NCBI RefSeq assembly: GCF_000230895.2
Contig: NC_016604.1
Coordinates: 3,286,001-3,350,000, forward strand
Direction of reading: 5' to 3'
Length of the DNA: 64,000 bases
Source: Mycolicibacterium rhodesiae NBB3
GTDB taxonomy: Bacteria; Actinomycetota; Actinomycetes; Mycobacteriales; Mycobacteriaceae
In this document: piece by piece, positions 8,341 to 15,749 of the stretch
Layout of the letters: every line of letters starts with the position of its first letter
How positions within the stretch are numbered: position 1 is the stretch's first letter
The notes under the pieces: model-generated
The model's database searches: none
The model's input: the letters and a program-made list of their open reading frames with translations, nothing else
Told to the model about the DNA's origin: nothing
Program-made: the position numbers and the translations under genes

Positions 8341-9363
8341 CTAGTGCGGCGAATTCATGACCTTTTTCCTGAACCGGATGGCCCGTTTGGCCAGCGCCGA
8401 CTCCGTCAGCGGCGGCCACGGCCATCCGCTGTTCTGCCCGCGCGGCGCCTTCAGGAACGCCAGCCCGAGGAACAGGCCGAAGATCACATGCCCGAGCAGG
8501 GTGATGATCACCGTCGCGGTGTTCAACGGGAACATCCGCTCTTGGCCGTGCGGAGCCAGCGCGACCGTGGCCATCAGGCCGGCCCAGGTGGGAAAGACAC
8601 CGAAGGCAATCGCAGCGAGCACCGCGTACACGTTCTTCCACCGATCGATGCCGATCGCGTAGGCGACGACGAAGAAGGCGACGCCCAACCCGCCGGCATC
8701 GCCGAGGTACCGGTATACGTAACCCACCGCCGCGCTGCCCGTGGTGTCGGGCTCGCCGGTGACGAACGAACCCATCACGAGAATGAAATCGCCCATCAGT
8801 CCCAGCACGTGCACCGCGAACAACCTGGCTGCGTCATACACGATGCACGCCACCATGCCCGCGATCAGTCCGCGTCCGACGATCATGTCGATCCGGTGCG
8901 GCGCGAAGGCGATCAGCGTTGCCAGCACGGCGACCAGGGTGATCGTCACCATGGTGACGGTGGCCTGCGACACCAGCTCGAACACCTCGCCGGAGATCGC
9001 GAGGATCGGCATCGAGGCGAGCAGCATGACCAGGCCGATGCGCGCGTACTCCCATTTGCTCGGCGGCTTGACCTCGGCCTTGTTCAGGTCGATGTAGCGC
9101 TGGCGGATCGTGTTGGTCACCTTGGCGACGACCGGGATTTCGATGGGATTCAGCCGCACGGTCACACCGTCGGAGCCGAGGGGGACCAGGGCCTTGAGCC
9201 GCGTGGTCATCGGCTCGCCGATCTTCGGAGCTTTCGGCGTCGTCCGGGTCGTGGGGGCCTTCGGTGCTTGCGGCAGCAGCTTGATCGGCAGATCGCCGGG
9301 GCGCAGCCGCACTGTTTCTTCCGGAGCCGGCGTGGTGGTTCCGGTCGGTGCTGTCGTAGACAT
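8341..9363 (-). CDS. multi-pass membrane protein of unknown function
   Basis: 340 residues when started at the ATG at 9363, which has AGGA six bases upstream; a longer frame to 9462 adds a basic stretch without support. The first 100 or so residues are Thr/Pro-rich and hydrophilic (PTGTTTPAPEE, TRTTPKAPKIG). Then come about six hydrophobic spans (for example LVMLLASMPILAISG, TITLVAVLATLIAF, LGVAFFVVAYAIGI, VIITLLGHVIFGLFLGLAF), ending in a basic tail. I do not recognise the family. It lies directly upstream of the FHA regulator on the same strand and next to the Kelch kinase, and its Thr-rich cytoplasmic-looking N-terminus would be a reasonable phosphorylation target, but that is inference. 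Confidence 0.75.
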   Translation of the reverse strand: MSTTAPTGTTTPAPEETVRLRPGDLPIKLLPQAPKAPTTRTTPKAPKIGEPMTTRLKALVPLGSDGVTVRLNPIEIPVVAKVTNTIRQRYIDLNKAEVKPPSKWEYARIGLVMLLASMPILAISGEVFELVSQATVTMVTITLVAVLATLIAFAPHRIDMIVGRGLIAGMVACIVYDAARLFAVHVLGLMGDFILVMGSFVTGEPDTTGSAAVGYVYRYLGDAGGLGVAFFVVAYAIGIDRWKNVYAVLAAIAFGVFPTWAGLMATVALAPHGQERMFPLNTATVIITLLGHVIFGLFLGLAFLKAPRGQNSGWPWPPLTESALAKRAIRFRKKVMNSPH

Positions 9364-9488
9364 CTCTGTTCCTATTTCCATCGTTCGGACCACCTTGGCG
9401 GTGGCTTTCCGTCGTTGTTGACGACATTCATGATGGATTTCGAAGCCCAGCCGGGTAATCACCGCGAAGTCAGTTTTCGGGGTAGGGG

Positions 9489-9506
9489 GGATAGGTTTTC
9501 CTATCC
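9489..9506. promoter_or_regulatory. inverted repeat in a divergent promoter region
   Basis: GGATAGG-TTTT-CCTATCC is a perfect 7-bp inverted repeat in the 219-base gap between the divergent membrane-protein gene and the choloylglycine-hydrolase-like gene. It could be an operator or a small hairpin; the sequence itself does not show which. Nothing else notable is visible in this gap. Confidence 0.35.
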
Positions 9507-9582
9507 GCTGGGCAAGTGCTGCCGCGAATCCCGGGCCGGGCGTGCGACGCTAACGCCGGATTTGCGAGAGGTGGCGAGGCCG

Positions 9583-10548
9583 ATGTGCACGCGGGTGCTG
9601 TGGAATACCGACGACAGATATCTCATGGCCGGACGCACGATGGACTGGCCTGAGTCGACACAGCCGACGATCGTCGCGTTCCCGCGAGGGCGTGACCGCG
9701 ACGGCGGCAGGGTCGGCGAGTTCGTCGCGGTCGCGGAGAACCCGCTGCGTTGGGCCAGCCGCTTCGCCAGCCTGGTGACGACCGTGTACGGCATCGGCGC
9801 CGTCGACGGATTCAACGAGGCAGGGCTCGGAATGCACGCGCTGTACCTCAAGTCAACCGACGTCGGAGCCCGCGACGCGGGCCGGCCGGGGATCCAGATG
9901 GGATTGTTCGGCCAGTACCTGCTCGACAAGGCGGGCACCGTCGCCGAGGCATTGGCGTTGGTGGATGAGTTCCAGCCAGTGATGGTCGAGGCGCACGGAC
10001 GGCAGGCCACCCTGCACTTCGCGCTCGAGGACGCCGCCGGGGACTCGGCGATCATCGAGTTCGCCTGCGGCGAGCCCGTCATCCACCACGGCCGTGAGTA
10101 CACCATCATGACCAATGACCCCACCTATGACGAGCAGCTGGGTTTGCTTGCCCAGCAGGACTTTTCGCATCCGAGTCGTGATATGCCGTTGCCGGGAAAC
10201 GTGAATGCCGTTGACCGCTTCCAGCGCGCTGCGTACTACGCCGCACTGCTACCTGAGTCGGCGAATACCCGGCAGGCGGTGGCGAGCATCATGGCCATCA
10301 TGCGCAACGTGTCGGTTCCGTTCGGCGCCCCGTACGCCGAGTTCGGTGTCTACAACACCGAATACCGGACGGTCATCGACCTGAACGAGAAGCTGTACTT
10401 CTTCGAACTGTCTACGAGCCCGAACGTGATCTGGATCGACTTCGGCGCACTGAAACTCGGCGATCAGCCATTGGCGATCAACCCGTACGACACCAGTCTC
10501 ATCGGCGACGTCACGTCGCGAATGCAAGCGCAACAGGTGCTGTTCTGA
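9583..10548 (+). CDS. choloylglycine hydrolase / penicillin V acylase family Ntn-hydrolase
   Basis: 321 residues. The protein starts Met-Cys2 (MCTRVLW), and Cys2 becomes the catalytic N-terminal nucleophile after Met removal, as in bile-salt hydrolases and penicillin V acylases. Other family marks are MDWPE near residue 25, the GFNEAGLGMHALYL segment, MTNDPTYDEQ and the C-terminal WIDFGALKL. The family cleaves linear amide bonds; in mycobacteria the substrate is unknown (N-acyl homoserine lactones, N-acyl amino acids and penicillin V are family options). A much longer frame runs in from upstream, but the Met-Cys start is required for activity and settles the start. A strong hairpin follows the stop. 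Confidence 0.88.
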   Translation: MCTRVLWNTDDRYLMAGRTMDWPESTQPTIVAFPRGRDRDGGRVGEFVAVAENPLRWASRFASLVTTVYGIGAVDGFNEAGLGMHALYLKSTDVGARDAGRPGIQMGLFGQYLLDKAGTVAEALALVDEFQPVMVEAHGRQATLHFALEDAAGDSAIIEFACGEPVIHHGREYTIMTNDPTYDEQLGLLAQQDFSHPSRDMPLPGNVNAVDRFQRAAYYAALLPESANTRQAVASIMAIMRNVSVPFGAPYAEFGVYNTEYRTVIDLNEKLYFFELSTSPNVIWIDFGALKLGDQPLAINPYDTSLIGDVTSRMQAQQVLF

Positions 10549-10570
10549 TATGGGGAGTTGATTGTCAATG

Positions 10571-10625
10571 GGTCAAGGTGAAGCGGCGGCCGCGACCGTC
10601 GCCGTGGCCGCCGCTTCGTTTGACC
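10571..10625 (+). terminator. strong hairpin after the Ntn-hydrolase gene
   Basis: GAAGCGGCGGCC (10580-10591) pairs perfectly with GGCCGCCGCTTC (10606-10617), and the outer arms GGTCAA (10571) and TTGACC (10620) extend the stem. It starts 22 bases after the stop codon. There is no T-run, but position and stability fit a mycobacterial terminator. Confidence 0.75.
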
Positions 10626-10850
10626 AGATGAGTGTCGTGGTGGTGTCGAGCGTGTCGTGTCGACGCGTTGTCAGTCTGATATGCGCGGGTTGGTTACCGC
10701 AGGATCGGGACTTCGAGTCGGAGTTGGCCGCCATCTAGAGTCGAGCGTGATCATGTTGCCAGACAACGTGATTGCTCATAGAACAGACGCGGATCACTCC
10801 AAGACGCTTGCCGTCACCACCGAGTTCGTCATCTGGACGCCATGGGCTGG

Positions 10851-11936
10851 CTACTCGCCGTCAAGCACCGCCAACGACCAGCACCAGCCGGCCAGCTCTC
10901 TGGCCACCGCGATGTTGGCGACCACGGATCGCTTCTTGCGTTGATCGAAGTTCGCCCAACGCTGATGCAGGCGTCGGTTGGCGGCCTGACCCCGAGCCCG
11001 CGCCGCCGGGCAGGCCAGATCCCACCGACGCCGCAACACCGCACCCGGCCGATACGGGCTGCGATGGTGCCACGCCGCTTCGACCAACAGGCGTCGTACG
11101 TGCTTGTTGCCGGTCTTGGTTACCTCGCCCTGCACCCGACTGCCACCGGAGGAGAATTCGGATGGGACCAGCCCCAGGTAGGCGCCGATCGTGCGACCGG
11201 TCAACCGGTGCCAGTCGCCGATCTCGGTGGCCAGCCCGAACGCCGTCAGCGTGGCGATCCCGCGCAGACACCCCAGCCGTCGGACCACCGGGGTGAACTC
11301 ACTGTCGGCGGCCATCTCCTCGATCGCTGCCTCCAGCCGTTCCCTGCGGTCCACGCACGAGGTCATGGCGTCGAAGGTCGCGTCATAGGTCAGCTGCAGT
11401 GCCCGGTTGTCGAAGCGCTGCTGGCGCAGCCACAGTTCGTGACGACTGGTCCAGGTCGCGCCGCCGTAGTACACGATGCCCTGCCGCAGAAGCAGTTTCG
11501 ATAGCCGGTGCCGCGCGGCCATCAAATCGCCGCGGCAGTCCTCGCGTGCCCGCACCAGATCACGAGCCGCTTCCTGATCGGCGGAGGGAATCGCGACCGC
11601 GGTGATCTGACCCAGATGTAACAACCGAGCCAGATGCGCCGCATCGCGCGCATCGGTCTTGACCCGATCGCCAGCGGGACGGATCAGTTTCGAGGGCGCG
11701 GCGACCTGGCACTCGACCCCGGCCGCGTCTAGAGCTCGCGCCAGACAGAATCCGGTGGGACCGGCCTCATAGGTCACCGCCACCGGACCCGGCAAGTCGC
11801 CAATCCAGTCCAGGATTTCGCGGTGCTCCGGTGTCAGCCGCCGTTCAACGACTTCACCGGTTTCCCGGTCCAATCCGCACGCGACAACCGAACGTGCGTG
11901 CACATCCAAACCGACACTCGTACGCTGACCTACCAC
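10851..11936 (-). CDS. IS110-family DEDD transposase (bridge-RNA type recombinase)
   Basis: 361 residues, full length for the family. The N-terminal RuvC-like domain has Asp11 (GLDVHARS), Glu57 (TYEAGPTGF) and the Asp pair at 95/98 (DARDAAHLARL), the DEDD set. The C-terminal Transposase_20 domain holds the conserved GAYLGLVPSEFSSGG segment (about 251-265), whose serine is the proposed nucleophile of IS110 recombinases. Between them is a coiled region. All catalytic residues are present, so the enzyme is probably functional. It starts with GTG at 11936. Members of this family are guided by a non-coding bridge RNA from the element's end. Confidence 0.95.
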   Translation of the reverse strand: MVGQRTSVGLDVHARSVVACGLDRETGEVVERRLTPEHREILDWIGDLPGPVAVTYEAGPTGFCLARALDAAGVECQVAAPSKLIRPAGDRVKTDARDAAHLARLLHLGQITAVAIPSADQEAARDLVRAREDCRGDLMAARHRLSKLLLRQGIVYYGGATWTSRHELWLRQQRFDNRALQLTYDATFDAMTSCVDRRERLEAAIEEMAADSEFTPVVRRLGCLRGIATLTAFGLATEIGDWHRLTGRTIGAYLGLVPSEFSSGGSRVQGEVTKTGNKHVRRLLVEAAWHHRSPYRPGAVLRRRWDLACPAARARGQAANRRLHQRWANFDQRKKRSVVANIAVARELAGWCWSLAVLDGE

Positions 11937-12018
11937 TGGGGCCTCCTACATCTGTGGCTCTACCGGCCAGGACCCGATTCCTGTCGGCAACCCACGTTCA
12001 CATGCAGTGAGGCCCCAG
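11936..12018. ncRNA. candidate structured non-coding end of the IS110 element
   Basis: CTGGGGCCTC (11936-11945, touching the transposase start) is perfectly complementary to GAGGCCCCAG (12009-12018), enclosing 63 bases without a coding frame. In IS110-group elements the bridge RNA is encoded upstream of the transposase, which is this position. The space is short for a full bridge RNA, and the guide loops cannot be assigned by eye, so this is only a candidate. Confidence 0.3.
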
Positions 12019-12032
12019 CCTCCCCATACGAT

Positions 12033-12908
12033 CTAGACCTTTGAAATGACCTTCTCGCCGTACTTTTCGATCGCGCGCAGTTTGTTCTCCAGTGGTTCGG
12101 GATCGGGTCCAACGGAATAGGGCATGCGGAAGCCCACCATGATGTTTGTGACCCCGCGCTCCTCGAGGCGTTTGATGCCGTCGGGTTTGTAGGCGTCCAG
12201 CGACTGGGCGTGAATCTCGAACGGACCCGTTCTACCCTCTTCCTCGCGAAGAAGCTTGAGCCGTCGGATGTAGAGGTCCAGTGCCTCTGGGTCGCCCAGA
12301 TCCCCGCCGCCGTGCATCCATCCGTCGTTGCGCGCGGCGCGACGCAGCGCGGCGTCCGCGTGGCCCCCGATGAGGATCGGGATCGGTTCCGTCGGCGCAG
12401 GCGACATCTTCGTCTTCGGAATGTCGTAGAAGTCACCGTGATACTCGAAGTACTCGCCGGTGGTCAGCCCCTTGACGATGTCGATGCACTCATCCATCCG
12501 CTTGCCGCGCTTGGCGAACGGGACGCCCATGAGTTCGTAGTCCTCCGGCCACGGACTGGTGCCGACGCCGAGGGCCAGGCGGTTGTCGGACATGGCCGCC
12601 AGCGAACCGGCCTGCTTGGCCGTCAACGCGGGCGGGCGGATCGGGAGCTTCAAGACGTAGACGTCGAACCGCAGTGTGGTGGTGACGGCGGCCAGTGCGC
12701 TGGCGAGAACGAACGTCTCGACGATCTCCTTGCCGTCGAGGAATTCACGGTCCCCGTCAGGGGTGTACGGATACTTCGAGTCCGACTCGTATGGATAGGC
12801 CACGCTGTCGGCGATCGTCATCGCGTGAAACCCGGCCGCTTCGGCGGCCTGAGCCAGCGGGATGTAGTACTTCGGGTGGGTCAGTGATTCCGCGTAGGTG
12901 AAGCGCAC
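12033..12908 (-). CDS. LLM-class F420-dependent oxidoreductase (Rv0940c-like)
   Basis: 291 residues of the bacterial-luciferase-like fold used by F420- or flavin-dependent oxidoreductases. Visible family segments: TIADSVAYPYES near the N-terminus, LRFDVYVLKLPIRPP, LALGVGTSPWPEDYELMGVPF and PIPILIGGHADAALRRAAR. The position after ligD and the KstR-like operator directly upstream match M. tuberculosis Rv0940c, which I recall as a KstR-regulon gene, so a role in sterol or steroid breakdown is likely but the reaction is unknown. GTG start; TAGTAT (minus strand, 12920-12915) lies six bases before it, so the mRNA is probably leaderless. Its 3' end abuts the proposed end of the IS110 element, whose repeat supplies the stop codon. 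Confidence 0.88.
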   Translation of the reverse strand: MRFTYAESLTHPKYYIPLAQAAEAAGFHAMTIADSVAYPYESDSKYPYTPDGDREFLDGKEIVETFVLASALAAVTTTLRFDVYVLKLPIRPPALTAKQAGSLAAMSDNRLALGVGTSPWPEDYELMGVPFAKRGKRMDECIDIVKGLTTGEYFEYHGDFYDIPKTKMSPAPTEPIPILIGGHADAALRRAARNDGWMHGGGDLGDPEALDLYIRRLKLLREEEGRTGPFEIHAQSLDAYKPDGIKRLEERGVTNIMVGFRMPYSVGPDPEPLENKLRAIEKYGEKVISKV

Positions 12909-12918
12909 CCGGCAATAC

Positions 12919-12932
12919 TAGAACGTGTTCTA
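12919..12932. promoter_or_regulatory. KstR operator (perfect consensus) over a leaderless promoter
   Basis: TAGAACGTGTTCTA fits TnnAACnnGTTnnA, the published KstR motif, at every fixed position and is flanked by C and G that extend the palindrome. On the minus strand it overlaps the -10 hexamer TAGTAT of the oxidoreductase gene, an ideal place for repression released by cholesterol-derived CoA thioesters. The divergent DUF4235 gene starts 43 bases away and might also be affected. Confidence 0.85.
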
Positions 12933-12974
12933 GTGCGACGTTTAGGCATTGACGCGACGGGAACATCAACCGTC

Positions 12975-13241
12975 GTGAGTGCGGCTAAGACGTTTTACAA
13001 GCCCTTGACGATCGTCAGCAGCGTGTTGGGCGGCATGATCGCGGGCAAGATCTTCACCGAAATCTGGCAGCGCGTGAACCCCGACGACGAGGAACCGGAT
13101 CCGAAGGATTTGAGTCGCTCGTTACAAGAGGTCATGATTGCCGCCGCCATCCAGGGGTTGATCGTCGGCGTGGTTCGTGCCGGGCTGGCCCGTGGGCAAG
13201 CCAAAGGATTCGCCGCGATCACCGACGAGGACTTGAGCTAG
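12975..13241 (+). CDS. DUF4235 membrane protein
   Basis: 88 residues from the GTG at 12975 (MSAAKTFYKPLTIVSSV). A start at 12933 would begin inside the KstR site and adds unrelated residues, so it is less likely. Two hydrophobic stretches (VSSVLGGMIAGKIFTEIW and EVMIAAAIQGLIVGVVRAGL) flank an acidic segment, NPDDEEPDPKD, which is the layout of the actinobacterial DUF4235 family. Function unknown. In M. tuberculosis a similar small gene sits near Rv0941c-Rv0942; orthology is not certain. It is followed by an MFS gene 22 bases downstream on the same strand. Confidence 0.8.
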   Translation: MSAAKTFYKPLTIVSSVLGGMIAGKIFTEIWQRVNPDDEEPDPKDLSRSLQEVMIAAAIQGLIVGVVRAGLARGQAKGFAAITDEDLS

Positions 13242-13263
13242 CCGACACGGCATCATGGCATAG

Positions 13264-14478
13264 GTGCGCAGCTGGCTGACCCGCAATGTGCGCGTCCTTT
13301 CGGCCGTGTCCTTTCTGCAGGACGCCGCGAGCGAGTTGCTTTATCCACTGCTTCCGATCTACCTGACGAGTGTCCTCGGTGCGCCTGCGGCAGTCGTCGG
13401 CGCGGTCGAAGGGGTGGCCGAGGGCGCGGCGTCGCTCACCAAACTTGCGGCTGGGCCGCTGGGCGACCGGTATTCGAAGCGGCCGCTGATTGCCACGGGT
13501 TACGGAATGGCAGCACTCGGCAAGGTGATGGTGGCAGCCGCCAGCGGATGGGCAGGTGTGCTGGCCGGTCGCGTGGTCGACCGCTTGGGCAAGGGAATTC
13601 GCGGGGCGCCGCGCGATGCGCTGCTCGTCGTCGACATCGATGCGACGTCGCGCGGCAAGGTCTTCGGATTCCACCGGGCGATGGACACATTGGGTGCCGT
13701 CGTCGGGCCGCTGCTCGGCCTCGTCGGCTATGAGCTACTGAACCACCAGATCGCACCACTGCTGTGGGTGGCCGTCGTGCCCGCCGTGCTCAGTGTGGCG
13801 TTGGTGTACCTGGTTCGCGAGAAACGGTCGCAGGCGCCGACGGGCGCTCGCCGCGCGGTCTTCGCGAGGGTGCGTGATCTGCCGAACCGCTATTGGCGGG
13901 CGGCCGCGCTGGTCATCGCGTTCGGGCTGGTGAACTTCCCCGACGCGCTGCTATTGCTGCGGCTCAACGAAATCGGCTTCTCGGTGGTCGAGGTGATCCT
14001 CGCGTACGTGACGTACAACGCGGTGTACGCGGTGGCGAGCTTCCCGGCGGGCGTACTCGCCGACCGAGTCGGCAAGCCCGCGGTGTTCGGCATCGGCCTG
14101 GTGTTCTTCGCGATCGGTTACACCGGGCTGGGGTTGACGACCGACACGCTGGCGGCGTGGCTGCTGATCGGCGTGTACGGACTGTTCACCGGGTGCACGG
14201 ATGGCGTTGGCAAGGCCTGGGTGTCGTCGCTCGTCGGCTCGGAGTTACAGGGCAGTGCGCAGGGGGTCTTCCAAGGGCTCAGCGGTTTCGCGGTGCTGGC
14301 GGCGGGGCTGTGGGCGGGGTTTGCATGGGGAAGCGACGGCGCACTGCCGCTGCTGGTATCCGGAATCGCCGGCGGCGTGTTCGCCGCGCTGACGCTGGGA
14401 ATCGCCGTCCGCGGCCGCTACGTCAGCGCGAACTCGGGAAGCGGGAAGGGCGGAGATCCGACTCCGGTCACCGAATAG
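13264..14478 (+). CDS. major facilitator superfamily transporter
   Basis: 404 residues with about 12 hydrophobic spans and a typical MFS A-like loop, GPLGDRYSKRPLI, after helix 2, with a second pseudo-repeat loop, GVLADRVGKPAVFG, in the C-terminal half. FLQDAASELLYPLLPIYL in helix 1 and GRVVDRLGKGIRGAPRDAL in the third loop resemble transporters annotated as nitrate/arsenite-like or drug:H+ antiporters, but the substrate cannot be read from the sequence. GTG start. Its last 61 bases overlap, on the opposite strand, the end of the DUF4873 gene, so both genes have coding 3' ends in the same DNA. Confidence 0.88.
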   Translation: MRSWLTRNVRVLSAVSFLQDAASELLYPLLPIYLTSVLGAPAAVVGAVEGVAEGAASLTKLAAGPLGDRYSKRPLIATGYGMAALGKVMVAAASGWAGVLAGRVVDRLGKGIRGAPRDALLVVDIDATSRGKVFGFHRAMDTLGAVVGPLLGLVGYELLNHQIAPLLWVAVVPAVLSVALVYLVREKRSQAPTGARRAVFARVRDLPNRYWRAAALVIAFGLVNFPDALLLLRLNEIGFSVVEVILAYVTYNAVYAVASFPAGVLADRVGKPAVFGIGLVFFAIGYTGLGLTTDTLAAWLLIGVYGLFTGCTDGVGKAWVSSLVGSELQGSAQGVFQGLSGFAVLAAGLWAGFAWGSDGALPLLVSGIAGGVFAALTLGIAVRGRYVSANSGSGKGGDPTPVTE

Positions 14479-14705
14479 CCGCCCTGCGGCGGACGTTCGG
14501 TGATACGCGCGTCGGCGCTGCTGCCACCGACCGACAGCGTCGCCGGCTGGGGCAGTTTCGTGCCTTCGGGAAGCGCGTCGTAAACCGTTCCCTGCCAATG
14601 GTATCGGCCGTCGATGGGGTCGAGGCGGCCGCAAAGCTGCACTCGCACCGTCCGCTCGACACCTCTGACGCTGACCGTCGCGGGCCCGTCATACAGATCG
14701 CTCAT
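14418..14705 (-). CDS. DUF4873 protein, coupled to the diiron oxygenase
   Basis: 95 residues: a small all-beta protein (MSDLYDGPATVSVRGVERTV ... GRYHWQGTVYDALPEG ... ATLSVGG) typical of DUF4873, a domain often found alone or fused to flavin monooxygenases in mycobacteria. Its ATG overlaps the TGA of the upstream diiron-oxygenase gene (14702-14705, ATGA arrangement), so the two are translationally coupled. The domain may bind a substrate or assist the oxygenase; this is inference. The last 20 codons overlap the end of the convergent MFS gene. Confidence 0.82.
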   Translation of the reverse strand: MSDLYDGPATVSVRGVERTVRVQLCGRLDPIDGRYHWQGTVYDALPEGTKLPQPATLSVGGSSADARITERPPQGGYSVTGVGSPPFPLPEFALT

Positions 14706-15592
14706 TGGGGAAGAAACCCGCTTCGGCGCCACATACGGCGCGCGATCGGCCCCATGAGTCCGACCTCGTCGATGAATGCGGCCAAGGGCGCGAATCCCGA
14801 AATCTGCGCCTCGCGGCGGTACGGGCTGCGCCGCGCAACGCGACGGGCCTGCCTGGCGCTGAGCCCGACGCGCCGATACTGGGTCGTGTTGGTGAACAGG
14901 TAGCGGAAAAAGTAGCCGCCGAGACCGTTGATATTGGCCACGAAGAACTTGGGCGCCCAGCGCATGGTCGGAGTTCGCTTTCGCAATCCATCGCGCGCGA
15001 ACTGGATGTGACGCGCTTCTTCGGTGACGTGAATCCGCATGAGACGCTGCACCATCGGCTGCAACTCGGGATCGTCCATCATCTGCCGCTGCAGCGAGTC
15101 GAAGATCTCCTCGCCGATCAACGCCGCCATCCACAGCACCGGGCCCTGGAACGCGAACGGCAGCAAGTTGATGATGAAGCGCTGATAGTACTTGGGCCGC
15201 ACTGGCTTTGAGCCGACACGTGCGATCGCCTTGCCGAACATCACCATGTGCCGCGTCTCGTCGCCGAGCTCGGTCAACTCGTAGTGTGTGGCGCTGGCGG
15301 TCGGATCCTGGTGCATCATCTTGCGCAGCAGAGCCTGGTTGAGGATGTTCTCGAACCATATTCCGGCGGAAAGCGTGTTCACCAATTCCTCGCGGGACAG
15401 TTCGATCTGCTGCTCGCGCGACATCGCGTTCCACAGCGGCGTGCCGTACAGCGACACGATTTTCGGCGGCAGGAAGTACTTGTCGGGATCCAGCGGCTCG
15501 TCCCACGCGATGTCCACCACGGGCGCGTAGGACTTCTTGACGGAGCCCTTCAGAAGGCGATCGGCGAACTCTTCACGAGTGGGTGCGGACAT
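14702..15592 (-). CDS. AurF-like diiron oxygenase / metal-dependent hydrolase family
   Basis: 296 residues from the ATG at 15592, which has GGAGGGAG upstream; a TTG one codon earlier is less likely. The protein is mostly helical with iron-ligand-type motifs: SREELVNTLSAGIWFE, HYELTELGDETRHMVMF and MRIHVTEEARHIQF, i.e. Glu and ExxRH-type ligands on a four-helix bundle, as in AurF (p-aminobenzoate N-oxygenase) and related mycobacterial diiron proteins. A hydrophobic patch, FIINLLPFAFQGPVLWMAAL, suggests membrane or lipid contact. Substrate unknown. First gene of a two-gene operon with DUF4873, behind a well-formed promoter with an operator-like direct repeat. Confidence 0.85.
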   Translation of the reverse strand: MSAPTREEFADRLLKGSVKKSYAPVVDIAWDEPLDPDKYFLPPKIVSLYGTPLWNAMSREQQIELSREELVNTLSAGIWFENILNQALLRKMMHQDPTASATHYELTELGDETRHMVMFGKAIARVGSKPVRPKYYQRFIINLLPFAFQGPVLWMAALIGEEIFDSLQRQMMDDPELQPMVQRLMRIHVTEEARHIQFARDGLRKRTPTMRWAPKFFVANINGLGGYFFRYLFTNTTQYRRVGLSARQARRVARRSPYRREAQISGFAPLAAFIDEVGLMGPIARRMWRRSGFLPQ

Positions 15593-15632
15593 CAACGACT
15601 CCCTCCGGCGACTCCATCGTCGACGTCGCCCA

Positions 15633-15691
15633 ACGGTACGGAGCGGCGTGACAAGATGTCAATACCTCGGGTACCGCATACCTTCGGTACC
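15633..15691 (-). promoter_or_regulatory. SigA-type promoter with adjacent 13-bp direct repeats (diiron operon)
   Basis: Minus strand: TTGACA (15662-15657), an 18-base spacer, then TACCGT (15638-15633). Immediately beyond the -35 box are two 13-bp direct repeats, TACCTCGGGTACC (15663-15675) and TACCTTCGGTACC (15679-15691), 16 bp apart, differing at two positions, each near-palindromic. A pair at this place looks like an activator or repressor site controlling the diiron oxygenase. The divergent brkB-like gene starts 58 bases further on. Confidence 0.6.
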
Positions 15692-15749
15692 CCCAGGTCA
15701 CATGCACGTAGGGCGTGTTTGGCGGCGCCTGGCCCGGGTACGGATTGGC

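Larger units (their letters stand above)
10733..12037 (-). mobile_element. IS110-family insertion sequence, about 1.3 kb, proposed boundaries
   Basis: One intact IS110-type transposase gene occupies most of the element. The proposed limits are two copies of ATCTAGA, at 10733-10739 and 12031-12037, giving a unit of about 1.3 kb, normal for the family. IS110 elements lack terminal inverted repeats and are flanked by a short shared core, so a brief direct repeat is the expected signature, but a 7-mer can also arise by chance. About 110 bases lie between the left repeat and the transposase stop, and 94 bases between its start and the right repeat. The right copy contains the stop codon of the neighbouring oxidoreductase gene. 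Confidence 0.6.

Noticed and set aside
7741..10548. A 935-codon plus-strand frame leading into the choloylglycine-hydrolase-like gene
   Set aside because: Only the last 321 codons are real (Met-Cys start at 9583). The rest is antisense to the FHA and membrane genes and reads as Arg/His-rich nonsense.
12933..12974. Longer N-terminus of the DUF4235 protein starting at 12933
   Set aside because: It would begin within the KstR operator and adds residues unlike the family; GTG at 12975 gives the expected start.
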